DNA of 64,000 nucleotides from Excoecaria cochinchinensis (Eukaryota; Streptophyta; Magnoliopsida; Malpighiales; Euphorbiaceae), in the NCBI GenBank assembly GCA_947683425.1, contig CANTUQ010000035.1:5317001-5381000 (forward strand). The letters are read 5' to 3'. The notes below the pieces were generated by a model. The model ran no database searches and was not told the origin of the DNA. It saw nothing but the letters and a program-made list of their open reading frames with translations. This document shows positions 53,287 through 64,000 of this stretch, in pieces. A program made the position numbers and the translations under genes. The first letter of the stretch is position 1. Each line of letters starts with the position of its first letter.

Positions 53287-54180
53287 TGATGCGTGCACAG
53301 GGGGGTCAACATTGCAAGTTCATAAACATTGCAAGTTCGGATTCATGGAGATCAAATTTGGAGAAGTTCAAGAAGGCTTGAAGACGGTTTATTGAAACTA
53401 TGAAGAAGCCGAATAAAAAAAAAGACTTTGAAGAGAGGCATGTGCAAGTCATGTGACCTTGACATGTGCCATCCATGTGCTTTGACATGTGCTAGACATG
53501 TGCCATGTCATGTGCCATGTCATGTGCTATGCATGTGCACATCACGTGACACATTACATGTGCAATGCATGTGCCAATTAATGGACTTAATGGGCTTTTT
53601 GGTTTGGGCTTTTAATTAGGCTTTTATTTATTATTTTTGTTTGATTATTTGTAATATGTTGAGCCTTAACTTATTTTTTTGGGCTTATTTAAGTGAGATG
53701 AGCTTTAATTAGCTTGGGCTCATTTAATTAGTTCTTTTTAGACTTTCTCAGCTGTATTTTAAATTAATTAGTGTGGGCTTTAGTTATCATGGTGTAAGGC
53801 CCATGTTTGAAGGCCTATTAGATTAATTAGGATTTTTATTAGCTTAAAGGAGTATAAATGCTTCTCAAAAACGAATTTGTGTAGGGAGATTAGAATTATT
53901 AAACATTGGAGGCTATCCTCTTTTCCTTGGCTTTGCCAAAATTCTATAGAGAGATTTGTGAGAATTTGCTTGCTCATCTTTTCTATTGCATGAAGAATTT
54001 GATTACTTATCAATTATCTTGATTGTGGCGTTTTCATCTTCTTCGTTTTTCCCAATTATTTGCGTTTTCAATCACAGGTTGATTGGGGGTTCAATAGGGA
54101 GGGATTTTATCTCTTTGTTTCTTTGCTAACCATCTTGTATGTGTGGGTTTGTAGCTTTTTAGCTATTGGGTTCCGCATCA
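53287..54180 (+). repeat. 5' LTR G2, mosaic of G head and C-type end
   Basis: The head is TGATGCGTGCAC with ATTGCAAGTTCATAAAC. A CATGTG array lies at about 53438-53575. The body resembles LTR A/G, and the last part (TTGATTGGGGGTTCAATAGG to TAGCTATTGGGTTCCGCATCA) is C type. TATA at GTATAAATGCT near 53852. Confidence 0.88.
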
Positions 54181-54195
54181 TTTGGTATCAGAGCC

Positions 54196-55798
54196 AAAGA
54201 TAAGGTAAATTCCTATTTATCTTAGTGTTAGGGTTGTGTTTTCTTTTTCTTGATTCTTTTATGTTTTTGTCGAATTTGGTTTCATCAAGTTTCTGATTTT
54301 TGTGTTTTTTTTTGTGTGTTAAATTAGCCATTTCTTAGCCTTTGTTTTATTTAATTTTTTTTTTGCCTTGAGATTCTGATTTTTGCCTTGAACCGAAACA
54401 TTGACTATCCTTGGCTTGAAATCTGAATTTTGGGGGTAGAAGTTATAGTTTGTTTGCTGAAATTATAAAAAAAAAAAAGAGAAGAAAAAAAAAGAAGTAG
54501 AACATCTTTGGGTTTAGAAATCCAAACCTGATTGCTGAAATTTATTAAAAAAAATAAACAGCAAGAAGAAAATAAAGAAAAACATACAAAAGAAAAGAAT
54601 AGAAGAAATAGAGAAAAGAAGAGAAAAAAAAACGTGAAAGAAAGGAATATAGGAGGAGAAAAGGGTAGGGAGCAATTCGGCCAAGGAGGGTTTATATAGC
54701 AAAGGGCAAATCCAAATCCATTAATAGGTGGGAAAACTTAATCCTAAGTGCTTGAGGATTAGGAGCAGCAATTAATCCTTTTCTAAATAGAGATAGGAAT
54801 CCTTTAAGTAATAGGAAAAATTAATCCTATCTGTTTTGGGAATAGGAAAACTTAATCGTAAACCACCTTTGATGATTATTTTTATCCAATTCGGATAAGG
54901 AATTATTTGTGCTACATTTTTTGTAACATTTTCCTATCATTTGCTATCCATTTTTGGTAACATTTGCTATCCATTTTGGTAACATTTGCCTATCATTTGC
55001 TATCCATTTTTGGTAACATTTTGGTACCATTTTTGCTGTCATTTTTGCACCATTTTGGTATCATTTTTGCCATCATTTGCCTACCATTTTGTCACCATTT
55101 TGACATCATTTTTACACCATTTTGACATCATTGTCCTATCATTTTGCCATCATTTTGCACATAACTTGACACATTAATTAGAGCTTGATACACCATTCGG
55201 CCTAATCATCATTTTGGCTTTAAATTGAATTGTATTGCGTGCATTATGTCTTTCTTAGTATAATTAGGTTTCTTTGTTATTTTTTTTCTTGCTTTGTTGG
55301 GTAGAATAACTAGGTTCTACATTTGGTTTACTTTGTAGTGAATCAAATTCATACATTTTGTCCAAATTGTCATTTTTCTTAATTCTTGTTACTTGTTTCT
55401 TTGTTTTAAGCTTGCTTTTGTTCCATTTACATTGTTAGAGTATTTTTGCTTGTTCTAATACTCTAATTTGGATATAATCAAGTGGTATAACAGTCTTGTC
55501 CGTGTACCACCTTCATTGTGTCTAGTGTCTTCTTTTCTAGTTTTGAGCTATCTTTTTATTGTTAGTGCTTACTTATTCTTTGCTTTCTAAAACATGCTCA
55601 AATGCTTGGTTTGTGAATTGAATTCTGAAGTGCAATTTAAGAGTTGCAATTAGAGTGGTAAAAGGCAGAGTGTGTGAGTACATTAAGAGGGTAAAAGCCT
55701 TATTGAGTGAAATGCGAGAGGAGTGGCATCTTTGAGTGTAAACACGTGAGGGAGTGTGTAAGGTTATTGTCTAACATCTGTTTTGCAGAATTCAAATC
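54196..55798 (+). other. Leader of G2
   Basis: Non-coding. It holds A/GA-rich tracts (54465-54660), an ATTTTGG-type minisatellite (54911-55160) and the conserved block with CACGTG at 55743-55748 before the start codon. Confidence 0.65.
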
Positions 55799-56623
55799 AT
55801 GTCAAGAAGTGAAGAAAAGGAAACAATGTATGAGGAGGAGGAAGCCATGCCCGATATGAAAGTGATGTACAAGGCCTTCATTAATGAGTTCAAGAAGTTA
55901 AATGCTAGAATGGATAGGATGGAGGAGAGAATAAATGAATCTACTAAAATCAAAAATCGAAGTAAATCAATTGACCGTCATAGGAAAAATAAAGATTCTA
56001 AAGATATGGAATTGAGGTTTAAACAACTCTTTAGACAGCTAGATAAGTGTTTGAAAAAGGAGAAAAGAAAGAAAGAGGAAGTTGCACTGGAAAAGATTAT
56101 GTGTGAAGCTGAAAGAGATGCTATAGATTTGTATGACAATGAGGTTGTGAGTGAAGAAGAAATCAGTGGAAGTGAAGTAGTTGTTCTTTTGAGTGAGAAG
56201 GAAGATGTTTGTTTAGTTGAGATGGAAGATCAGCATGTTATGATTGATCTTGTAGTACTTAAGCAGGCTAAGTTGAACATGGAGAAAGGAAAGGACCATG
56301 ATCAGAATGAAATGGTTGTATTGAATAATCATGTTTTTCCTAGTGTTTTTGTTAAATCGCAGGAACATGATGAGTCCGCAGCTGAAGAAGCATTCATTTT
56401 ATTTCCACCTGTTCAAAAGATCGTATATGAAGATGAATTCATTCTACAAGTTTCCATTCCCAACTTGAACAAGACGAAGATTCGAGGACGAATCTTTTTT
56501 AAAGAGGGAGGGAATGATGCGTGCACAGGGGGGTCAACATTGCAAGTTCATAAACATTGCAAGTTCGGATTCATGGAGATCAAATTTGGGGAAGTTCAAG
56601 AAGGCTTGAAGACGGTTTATTGA
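55799..56623 (+). CDS. Orphan-domain protein, 274 aa, intact
   Basis: It starts MSRSEEKETMYEEEEAMPDM and is collinear with 46825-47661. Coiled coil KKLNARMDRMEERINESTK, basic segment (SKSIDRHRKNKDSKDMELRF, KCLKKEKRKKEEV), CEAERDAIDLYDN, acidic stretch, MEDQHVMIDLVVLKQA, AEEAFILFPPVQKIVYEDEF, IPNLNKTKIRGRIF. The frame crosses the PPT into LTR G and ends with a different LTR-encoded tail (ACTGGSTLQVHKHCKFGF, then GEVQEGLKTVY). No enzyme, signal peptide or membrane segment is seen. Its conservation in an element with a different LTR suggests selection on the protein or very recent copying. Confidence 0.85.
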   Translation: MSRSEEKETMYEEEEAMPDMKVMYKAFINEFKKLNARMDRMEERINESTKIKNRSKSIDRHRKNKDSKDMELRFKQLFRQLDKCLKKEKRKKEEVALEKIMCEAERDAIDLYDNEVVSEEEISGSEVVVLLSEKEDVCLVEMEDQHVMIDLVVLKQAKLNMEKGKDHDQNEMVVLNNHVFPSVFVKSQEHDESAAEEAFILFPPVQKIVYEDEFILQVSIPNLNKTKIRGRIFFKEGGNDACTGGSTLQVHKHCKFGFMEIKFGEVQEGLKTVY

Positions 56624-57396
56624 AACTATGAAGAAGCCGAATAAAAAAAAAGACTTTGAAGAGAGGCATGTGCAAGTCATGTGACCTTGACATGTGCCAT
56701 CCATGTGCTTTGACATGTGCTAGACATGTGCCATGTCATGTGCTATGCATGTGCACATCATGTGACACATTACATGTGCAATGCATGTGCCAATTAATGG
56801 ACTTAATGGGCTTTTTGGTTTGGGCTTTTAATTAGGCTTTTATTTATTATTTTTGTTTGATTATTTGTAATATGTTGAGCCTTAACTTATTTTTTTGGGC
56901 TTATTTAAGTGAGATGGGCTTTAATTAGCTTGGGCTCATTTAATTAGTTCTTTTTAGACTTTCTCAGCTGTATTTTAAATTAATTAGTGTGGGCTTTAGT
57001 TATCATGGTGTAAGGCCCATGTTTGAAGGCCTATTAGATTAATTAGGATTTTTATTAGCTTAAAGGAGTATAAATGCTTCTCAAAAACGAATTTGTGTAG
57101 GGAGATTAGAATTATTAAACATTGGAGGCTATCCTCTTTTCCTTGGCTTTGCCAAAATTCTATAGAGAGATTTGTGAGAATTTGCTTGCTCATCTTTTCT
57201 ATTGCATGAAGAATTTGATTACTTATCAATTATCTTGATTGTGGCGTTTTCATCTTCTTCGTTTTTCCCAATTATTTGCGTTTTCAATCACAGGTTGATT
57301 GGGGGTTCAATAGGGAGGGATTTTATCTCTTTGTTTCTTTGCTAACCATCTTGTATGTGTGGGTTTGTAGCTTTTTAGCTATTGGGTTCCGCATCA
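56515..57396 (+). repeat. 3' LTR G2 (882 bp)
   Basis: Near-identical to 53287-54180, with one unit fewer in the CATGTG array, which accounts for the 12-bp length difference. Ends CCGCATCA before GCGTG. Confidence 0.92.
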
Positions 57397-57527
57397 GCGT
57401 GTGAGTACATTAAGAGGGTAAAAGCCTTGTTTGAGTGAAACACGAGAGGAGTGACATCCTTTGAGTGTAAACACGTGAGGGAGTGTGTGAGGTTATTATC
57501 TAACATCTTTTTGCAGACTTTTCAATC

Positions 57528-57716
57528 ATGACTGAAGAATCGGGTAAAAAGGGAGCAACTCTCGACAAGGTTGTGTTCTCCATTCAAGTTATGCATGGTA
57601 CATTTGAAAAATTCATGAGAGATATGGGGAATATGAATGATAGAATAGAAAGGCTAGAATTGGGTTCAAATAGTACATCTAGGAGAACAGCAAGGAGAGG
57701 CAGATGGACTGATGAG
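57528..57716 (+). pseudogene. gag: gag N-terminus of G1, truncated
   Basis: It starts MTEESGKKGATLDKVVFSIQ and reads to SRRTARRGRWTDE, collinear with the N-terminus of the gag at 7801 (coiled coil, then TARRGRW). The frame leaves gag at about 57716, where an inverted LTR C fragment joins through a short shared GATGAGGCC-like stretch. Confidence 0.82.
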
Positions 57717-57825
57717 GCCTTTTACTAAGGTAGGCCGAATTTCCATGGGCTTAAGTTATCAAATAAGCCCATTTACAAGGAATATCTTAAAACAAAACCC
57801 ATTAAAATAAAAGAGTTGGCCAAAT
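57714..57825 (-). repeat. LTR C fragment duplicated from 58798-58909
   Basis: GAGGCCTTTTACTAAGGTAG and the following about 95 bp are identical or nearly so in both places. It is joined to leader sequence through GGCCAAATT, a junction with short homology to both parents. Probably the residue of the 3' LTR after a deletion. Confidence 0.75.
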
Positions 57826-58463
57826 TGCTCCCTACCCCTTTCTCCTTCTATATTCTTTCTTTCACATTTTTTTTTCTTTTTCTTTCTTTTTTTTTCTTTT
57901 TTCGTTTTTTTTAATGAAATAAATAACAACCGGAATACAAACTACCAAACGTCTCAAGCCCAATGTGATCAGAGTTCAATTCGGTTTTCTAAAGCCCATT
58001 TTTATAACGCAAAAACTTCAAAGTGAAAAACAGAGGCTTAAACGTCGTTTTTGAGGTTCAAAACGGGGAGTTACATAGGGCAAAGCCCAATTAACGATTG
58101 TAGAGCTCAAAATTCCCTTTCCGAAAATATATTATAATAGCTAATCGGACACCCGAGTCAAAAGTTATGGCTTTTCGAAAATTTCTATTTTTTTTTAAAA
58201 CAGCAAACTAATCTCTAATCTTCTTCTACTAGGATTCGGATGCAAGCTAAGGACGTTCAAGATTTTGGTTCAAGGCTATTTCACGAATTCAAGGTAAAGG
58301 TAAGAAAAGAAAAGGCTAATTTAAACACACAAAGAAACACAATTAACTAAGAAACTTAATGCAACCTAATTCGGCATAAACTACTAGAATTCAAAGAAAA
58401 AGAAAACGCAAACCTAACACTAAGATAAATAGGAATTTACCTTAACCTGGCTCTGATACCAAA

Positions 58464-59311
58464 TGATGCGAAACCCAATAGCTAACGAGCTACAAACCCA
58501 CACATACGATTCGAATAGCAAAGCAAAATCAGATAAACACCCTCCCTATTGAACCCCCAAACAACTTGTGAAAGGAAACGCAAATAATCGGGAATTAAAG
58601 AACTTGAAAAATGCCACAATCAAACAATTGATAAGTTAATCAAATTCTTCATGCAATAGAAAAGAAAGCAATTCACTCTCAATCTAAGCAAGATAATTCA
58701 GCTATAGCAAAGAATATTATTCAAAAATCTGAAGTTATATTAGCCTATTTATATGGTGGCTAACCCTAAGTAGCAAAATAACCTAAAGAAAACCCTAATG
58801 AGGCCTTTTACTAAGGTAGGCCGAATTTCCATGGGCTTAAGTTATCAAATAAGCCCATTTACAAGGAATATCTTAAAACAAAACCCATTAAAATAAAAGA
58901 GTTGGCCGAATTTCTTAAGCCCAATATATAGACTAACTAAAACCCAAAATAACTAAAATAAACCTAATCTAAAAGCCCATCACGCCTAGCCCATTAAGTC
59001 ACTAATTAAATGAGTCATGTGACTTTTAAATGAAGCACATGACTTGTACAATTAAAGCCCAAAGTTGTGTAAACCCAATAATGACTTAAGTTGGCCCAAT
59101 TTCATTAGAAGTTTCCAAAAGGCTAAGTACTTTGAGAAAGCCTCCTTCAAGCTCTCTTTGACACTTTTCAAAGGCATCTTCTTATAGTTCTTGAGTAACA
59201 AAGCCTTGCACATAGGCTGTCATAGCCATCTTCAGCTTCTTAGCTCGCCCTCTTGTGATTGGACCACTTGTCATCTTCAAAGGGTCCTTAGTGGTTGGCT
59301 GATCCGTATCA
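58464..59311 (-). repeat. LTR C, inverted (848 bp)
   Basis: On the minus strand it runs from TGATACGGATCAGCC (59311) to the U5 end TTTCGCATCA (58464). The tail coding segment is recognisable (GPITRGRAKKLK) but stops early, after TQEL. It is preceded on the right by TTTCT of another leader. Confidence 0.85.
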
Positions 59312-60930
59312 TTTCTTAATGTGCTTAAGATTCTTGATTTGTTGATTGATTTCTAAAGTGTAATTTTAAAATTGCAAGCTTGAGTGGGAAAAGGCAAGAG
59401 AGTGTGAGCACATTAAGAGGGTAAAAGCCTTAATTGTGTGAAACACGAGAGGAGTGACATTCTTTGAGTGCAAACACGTGAGGGAGTGCTTGTGAGGTTT
59501 TTATCTAACAATTTTGTAGGTAGGTAATACACCATGACTGAAGAAACTAGTGGGAAGGGAATATCCCAAGGTGAAGATCATGTACCAGATAACAAGATGT
59601 TATATCAAGCTTTCATTAGTGAGATCCGGAAGTTGTCTCTTAGAATGGATGGAATGGAAGAGAGGCTTGAAGGAAGTATATCTAATGTACCTAGAAGGGC
59701 AGCAAGGAGAGGCCGAATTATTCAAGAACATGTGGTGCATGATTTTGATGATGAAGAGGAAGAGGAAACTAGTGCAAAGATATATGGAAACTTGCGCAAC
59801 ATCAAACTCAAGATTCCTCCATTCAAAGGCAGAAATAGTGCAAGAGTACTTGGAGTGGGAAAGAAAGGTTGACATGATTTTTGATTGTAACAGGTACTCA
59901 GAGGAAAAGAAAGTGAAGATTGCAACTGTAGAATTCACTGACTATGCTTTGTTTTGGTGGGATCAATTGAATATGGGCAGAAGGAAGATGAGGAGATGTC
60001 CTATTAGTAGTTGGGAGGATATGAAGGAGGCCATGAGGAAAAGATTTGTGCCTTCAAACTACTTTAGGGAGTTACATCAGAGGTTGCATAGGCTAGTGCA
60101 AGAAGCTAGATCAGTAGAAGATTATCACAAGGAGATGGAAATGCTATTGATCAAAGCTAACATAAAAGAGGAGGAAGAGGTAATAATGGCTTAGTTTCTA
60201 GGAGGTTTGAATAAAGAAATTGCGGATGTAGTTGAGTGTCAATATTATGGAAAAATGGAGGACTTAGTGAACATTGCCATTAAGGTAGAGAGGCTAAGGT
60301 AGAGAGGCAACAGAAACAAAGGAGGGTAGCAAGGTCATTCTCAAATTCCAATAACAAAAGTTGTCCAAACTAGAGCAAAAATAAAGATTTTAAAAATATG
60401 AAATTGCAGTTTAAACAACTTTCTGGACTGCTAAGTACGTATATAAAACAAGAGGAAAGAAGGAAAGAAGAGGAAGTTATCGTCAAAGAAATTGTTTGAG
60501 AAGCTGAAAGAGATGCTTTAGATTTATATGCTGATGAGGTTGTAAATGAGGAGGATATAAGTGAAAGTAAGGATGTTGTCAACTGTTTGAGTAAAAAGGA
60601 AGAATATTGTAAAAAGGAAGAAGATAGTGTAATTGAGATTGGAGATTGATCTGTTATGACTGATCCTGTAGTGCTTGAGATGACTGAATTGAAAATGGAA
60701 GAAGAAAAGAACCATGATCAAAACGAAAATGATGCTTTGAATAACCATGTTTTTCCAAATGTTTATGTTAACTTGCAGGAACATGATGGATTCTTTGCTG
60801 AAGAAGCATTCATTTTATTTCCACCTGTTCAGAAGATCTTATATGAAGATGAATTTATTCTACAAGTGCCAATTCCCAACTTGAACAAGACGAAGATTCG
60901 AGGACGAATCTTTTCTAAAGAGGGAGGGAA
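59312..60930 (+). mobile_element. Internal region of LTR H element, 5' part missing
   Basis: A leader tail with the conserved block (CACGTG at 59475-59480), a gag plus orphan-domain gene and a PPT, followed by LTR H. The 5' LTR and PBS are absent, lost at the inverted LTR C junction. Confidence 0.82.
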
Positions 60931-61039
60931 TGATACGTGCACAGGGGGGTCAACATTGCAAGATTATAAACTTTGCAAGTTCAAATTTATGGAGATTAAA
61001 TTTATGGAATTTAAAGTAGGCTTGAAGGTGCTTTATTGA
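59534..61039 (+). pseudogene. Gag plus orphan-domain gene of the LTR H element, several breaks
   Basis: It starts MTEETSGKGISQGEDHVPDN. The N-terminal KMLYQAFISEIRKLSLRMDG resembles the N-terminus of the short orphan proteins and links the two classes. The gag core follows after a frameshift near 59840 (YLEWERKVDMIFDCNRYSEE, ALFWWDQLN, LHRLVQEARSVEDYHKEM). Stops occur at 60192-60194, near 60300, at 60498-60500 and near 60648, and a short duplication lies near 60285-60310. The orphan part is clear: LQFKQLSGLLSTYIKQEERR, EAERDALDLYADE, AEEAFILFPPVQKILYEDEF, IPNLNKTKIRGRIF. The final frame enters the LTR and ends VGLKVLY. Confidence 0.85.
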
Positions 61040-61825
61040 ATTATGAGGAAGCCGAATCAAAAAAGAGACTTTGAAGAGAGGTATGTGCAAGTCATGTGAC
61101 ACCTTGACATGTGCAAGTCATGTGACCTTGATATGTGCTAGACATGTGCCATGTCATGTGCTATGCATGTGACATATGTATGTTCACATCATGTGACACA
61201 TTACATGTACAATACATGTGCCGATTAATGGACTTAATGGGCTGTTTTGTTTGGGCTTTTAGTTTAGGCTTTTATTTATTATTTTTATTTGATTATTTGT
61301 AATATATTAGGCCTTAATTCTTTTGGTTTTATTTAAGTGAGATGGGCTTTAATTAGCTTGGGCTCATTTAATTAGTTCTTTTTAGCTTTTTGGGTTGTAT
61401 TTTAAGTTAATTAGTGTGGGTTTTAGTTATCTTGGTGTAAGGCCTATGTTTTAAGGTCTATTTGATTAATTAGGATTTTTATTAGCTTAAAGGAGTATAT
61501 ATACTCCACAAAAACATGATTTGTATTCAGAGATTGGAATTATTAAACATTTGAGGCTATCCTCTTTTCTTGGCTTTGCCAAAATTCTAATAGATTAGAT
61601 TTGTGAGATTTGCTTGCTTTTCTTTTCTATTGCATGAAGAATTTGATTAACTTATCAATTATTTGATTGCGGCATTTTTCAGGTTATTTATTTCCCAATT
61701 ATTTGCGTTTCCATTCACATGTTGATTGGGTGTTCAATAGGGAGGGTTTTTAACTCTTTTGTTCTTTGCCATCAAAGTGTATGTTCAAGGGGTTTCGGGT
61801 TCTTTAACCTTGGGGTTCCGCATCA
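60931..61825 (+). repeat. 3' LTR H (895 bp), mosaic
   Basis: TGATACGTGCACAGG to CCGCATCA. The head is G-like (ATTGCAAGATTATAAAC), the CATGTG array is at about 61080-61225, and the end mixes C-type (TTGATTGGGTGTTCAATAGG) with A-type (CAAGGGGTTTCGGGTTC) sequence. It inserted into an inverted G-type leader. Confidence 0.88.
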
Positions 61826-62075
61826 TCAAGGCAAAAAAAATAAATAAAACAAAGGCTAAGAAAAGGCTAATTTAACACACAAAAATCAGAAACTTGATGA
61901 AACCAAATTCGGCACGAACATAAAAGAATCAAGAAAAAGAAAATACAACCCTAACAGATAAATAAGAATTTACCTTACTTTGGCTCTGATACCAAATGAT
62001 GCGGAACCCAATAGCTAACAAGCTACAAACCCACACATACAAGATGGTTATCAAAGAAACAAATAGATAAAAATT
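61826..62075 (-). mobile_element. Inverted G-type element fragment: leader, PBS, LTR end
   Basis: Leader 61826-61981, PBS reverse at 61982-61994 (GGCTCTGATACCA), then the U5 part of an inverted LTR (61997-62075) before an LTR B interrupts it. Confidence 0.8.
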
Positions 62076-62851
62076 TGATATGAGCACAACCAAGCATAAT
62101 GGCAACAATAAGCTTAAAGAAGTCCTACAAGCATTCATGAGACCTTAGAGAAGATACAAGTTCAAGAGGGGAAAGAAGCTGAATTGGGCTATGAAGACAA
62201 GTTGGGGCCGAATGGTCAAATGGGCCTTCAAGCTATTTTGTTTAGCTTCTATTCTTGTAATGACATATAATTAAATGTATTTGGGCAGCCTAGTACCTTA
62301 GAAAACGTTTTGGGCTTATTTAATTAGGTTTGTTTTATTTTTGGGCTTATTTGAGTATTTTGGGTAGTTTAAGTGGGTAGGCTAAAGTTGGGCTTATCTC
62401 TTCTAAAGAGTTGGGCCTAAATAACTAATTGAGGCTTAGAAAACATGAGGGGGCCGGATTTTAAAGGGGAGAGCTGAATTTGGATGGGTTTGAGTCAAAT
62501 TTAGCTTTATACCTACATTGGTGAACTTAGGGTCCTAAATTTTAGGAATGGGTTTTATTTGATAAATACTTATTATTTTGGGATATTATTGAATAGAGTT
62601 TGATGGAGAAACAATAGGATGAATTTATCTTGAGTGAGTTAGCCAAATTCCACTTATAACCAAAATTGAGTCTACATTCATTTTCCTTAGGATAATCACT
62701 AGCTTTTGGGATTATTTTCAGATTGTATTTATCTTTATTTATTCATGTACTTAGTCCATATTATGGCCAAATACATGTAGATAAAGGTTAGGAATTATCT
62801 TTGTTATTTATTTTATTAATTATCTCTTAGAGTTAGTGTTTGATTATAACT
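62076..62851 (+). repeat. LTR B, left 776 bp
   Basis: Starts TGATATGAGCACAACC and matches LTR B up to TTTGATTATAACT, where LTR F2 enters. The tail segment lacks LPQGPITRSR, as in the non-autonomous B copies. Confidence 0.88.
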
Positions 62852-63631
62852 TGATGCGTGCACAGGGGGGTCAACATTGCAACGTTATAAACATTGCAAG
62901 TTCATATTCATGGAGATCAAATTTAAGAAGTGTTATAAAGAGCTTGAAGGAGGCTTTCACAAAGTACTTAGCCTTTTGGAAGCTTCTAGTGAAATTGGGC
63001 CAACTTAAGCCATTTTTGGGCCAATTTAAGTCATTTTTGGGTTTATACTACTTTGGGCTTTATTTGTACAAGTCATGTGCTTCATTTAAAAGTCACATGA
63101 CTCATTTATTTAATGACTTAATGGGCTAAACGAATTGGGCTTTTAGTTTGGGTTTAGTATAGTTATTTTGGGTCTTTAATTAGTCTTTCTTTTGGGCTTA
63201 TTTTAAGTGTGTTTAATTCTTTAGTTTGGGCTTAATTTATCTTGTAAAGCCCATGGACAATTCGGCCTAGCTTAGTTTAAGGCCTCATTAGGGTTTTCTT
63301 TATGTTATTTTGCTAGCTAGGGTTAGCCACCACATAAATAGGCTATTATAGATTGTAAACGCAGATTTTGAATGATATTCTTGGCATAGCCGAATTTATT
63401 TGCTTAGATTAAGAGAGTGAATTGCTTTCTTTTCTATTGCATGAAGAATTTGATTAACTTATCAATCGTTTGATTGTGGCGTTTTTCAGTTCTTTGTTTC
63501 CCGATTATTTGCGTTTTCAATCACAGGTTGATTGGAGGTCCAATAGGGAGGGTGTTTGTCTGATTTTGTCTTTGCCATCAAAGTGTATGTTCAAGGGGTT
63601 TCGGGTTCTTTAACCTTGGGGTTCCGTATCA
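62852..63631 (+). repeat. LTR F2, mosaic of G head, C body and A-type end (780 bp)
   Basis: Head TGATGCGTGCAC with ATTGCAACGTTATAAAC. C-type body from AAGAGCTTGAAGGAGGC on. The end is CAAGGGGTTTCGGGTTC... TTCCGTATCA. PBS TGGTATCAGAGCC follows at 63634-63646, so it is a 5' LTR. Confidence 0.88.
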
Positions 63632-63745
63632 TTTGGTATCAGAGCCAAAGTTAAGGTAAATTCCTATTTATCTTAGTGTTAGGGTTTGCGTTTTCTTTTC
63701 TTTGATTTCTTTATGTTTATGCCGAATTAGGGTGCATTAAGTTTC
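63632..63745 (+). other. PBS and start of leader of the LTR F2 element
   Basis: PBS TGGTATCAGAGCC (63634-63646) and a G-type leader start (AAGTTAAGGTAAATTCC), cut at 63745 by an inverted LTR. Confidence 0.82.
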
Positions 63746-64000
63746 TGACGCGGAACCCCAAGGTTATATGAACCTGAAACCCCTAAAACGCACACTATGA
63801 TCAACAAAGACGAACAAGTTAAAATCCCCCCCTATTGAACCCACAATCAACCTGTGATTGAGAACGCAAATAATTGGGATGAAGGAAATAGAAAACGCCA
63901 CAATCAATGATTGATAAGTTAACTAAATTCCTAATGCAAAATGAAAGAATGCAAATCTGCCTCTCTCACTAAGAAATTCGGCTAAGCCAAATGAAATTCT
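63746..64000 (-). repeat. Inverted LTR, diverged type, cut by window end
   Basis: It begins TGACGCGGAACCCCAAGG (reverse U5 end with one change). The sequence is related to the other families (CGCCACAATC, AAATTCGGCTAAGCC) but closest to none of them. Confidence 0.75.

Larger units (their letters stand above)
53287..57396 (+). mobile_element. Complete non-autonomous element G2, TSD GCGTG
   Basis: 4110 bp, flanked by GCGTG at 53282-53286 and 57397-57401. LTRs 53287-54180 and 56515-57396, PBS TGGTATCAGAGCC at 54183-54195, leader, intact ORF 55799-56623 and PPT AAAGAGGGAGGGAA. It inserted into the leader of its relative G1. No pol. Confidence 0.94.
50914..57716 (+). mobile_element. G1 element internal region, with nested solo LTR E and G2
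   Basis: Segments 50914-51733, 52426-53286 and 57402-57716 join into a long leader and the start of a gag gene. Insertions are proven by TSDs ATTAT and GCGTG. The leader includes A-rich tracts (51430-51500), an ATTTTGG-type minisatellite and the conserved block (CACGTG at 57472-57477). The element is cut at about 57716 by an inverted LTR C fragment. Confidence 0.82.
57713..59311 (-). mobile_element. Inverted LTR C element, 5' half only
   Basis: On the minus strand: LTR C (59311-58464), PBS (58461-58449), leader (58448-57826), then a 112-bp LTR fragment (57825-57714). The internal coding region is missing. The leader resembles that of G1 (TTTTGACTCGGGTGTCCGA region near 58145-58165). Confidence 0.78.

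Overview
The window is a stack of nested LTR retrotransposons. I find no host gene, tRNA, rRNA or CRISPR array, and essentially every stretch can be assigned to a retroelement. The DNA is AT-rich. The PBSs match plant initiator tRNA-Met, and the pol proteins are plant Ty3/gypsy types: chromovirus (CRM/Galadriel-like), Athila-like and Tekay/Del-like. This suggests the repeat-dense, probably heterochromatic part of a flowering-plant (likely eudicot) genome. I cannot name the species. LTR family letters A to H are my own working labels.

Layout. 1-4806: 3' part of an autonomous chromovirus (gag-PR-RT-RH-IN) with LTR B. 4807-18503: a non-autonomous LTR B element invaded by a tandem LTR A element (4930-12049, itself carrying a solo LTR E) and an inverted LTR D element (12050-15095). 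18504-39069: an Athila-like element split by a solo LTR D (22639-23463), a deleted LTR C chromovirus (24025-27954) and a second non-autonomous LTR B element (28210-37678). The 3' LTR of that B element holds a solo LTR D and an unusual inverted composite of LTR A (32277-37034). 39070-43006: inverted LTR D element joined to an LTR F fragment. 43007-48871: inverted Tekay-like element split by a complete non-autonomous element (44774-48362). 48872-64000: fold-back LTRs and the G/H/C/B/F mosaic, including a complete non-autonomous element (53287-57396) and a solo LTR E. Nine insertions have perfect 5-bp target duplications: CCATG, TAATG, AGGTC, CTTAC, ATTGG, GTTTT, TCAAG, ATTAT and GCGTG.

How the parts relate. 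The autonomous elements carry pol whose frame runs through the polypurine tract into the 3' LTR, so the head of LTR B, C and E encodes an integrase tail with a GP(V/I)TRxRxKK motif. A large non-autonomous group (LTR A, D, F, G, H and some B copies) has the same PBS, PPT and LTR termini. It lacks the zinc knuckle, protease, RT and integrase, and keeps one open frame: a gag N-terminal coiled coil, with or without the gag core, joined to a conserved orphan C-terminal domain. That domain looks like a diverged remnant of the linker just before RT. Several copies of this frame are intact, which suggests a maintained parasite/helper system with mosaic LTRs. The most striking structural signal is a U5-U5 palindromic LTR junction (CCGCATCATTAATGATGCGG at 33174-33193) inside a block that integrated by two U3 ends.
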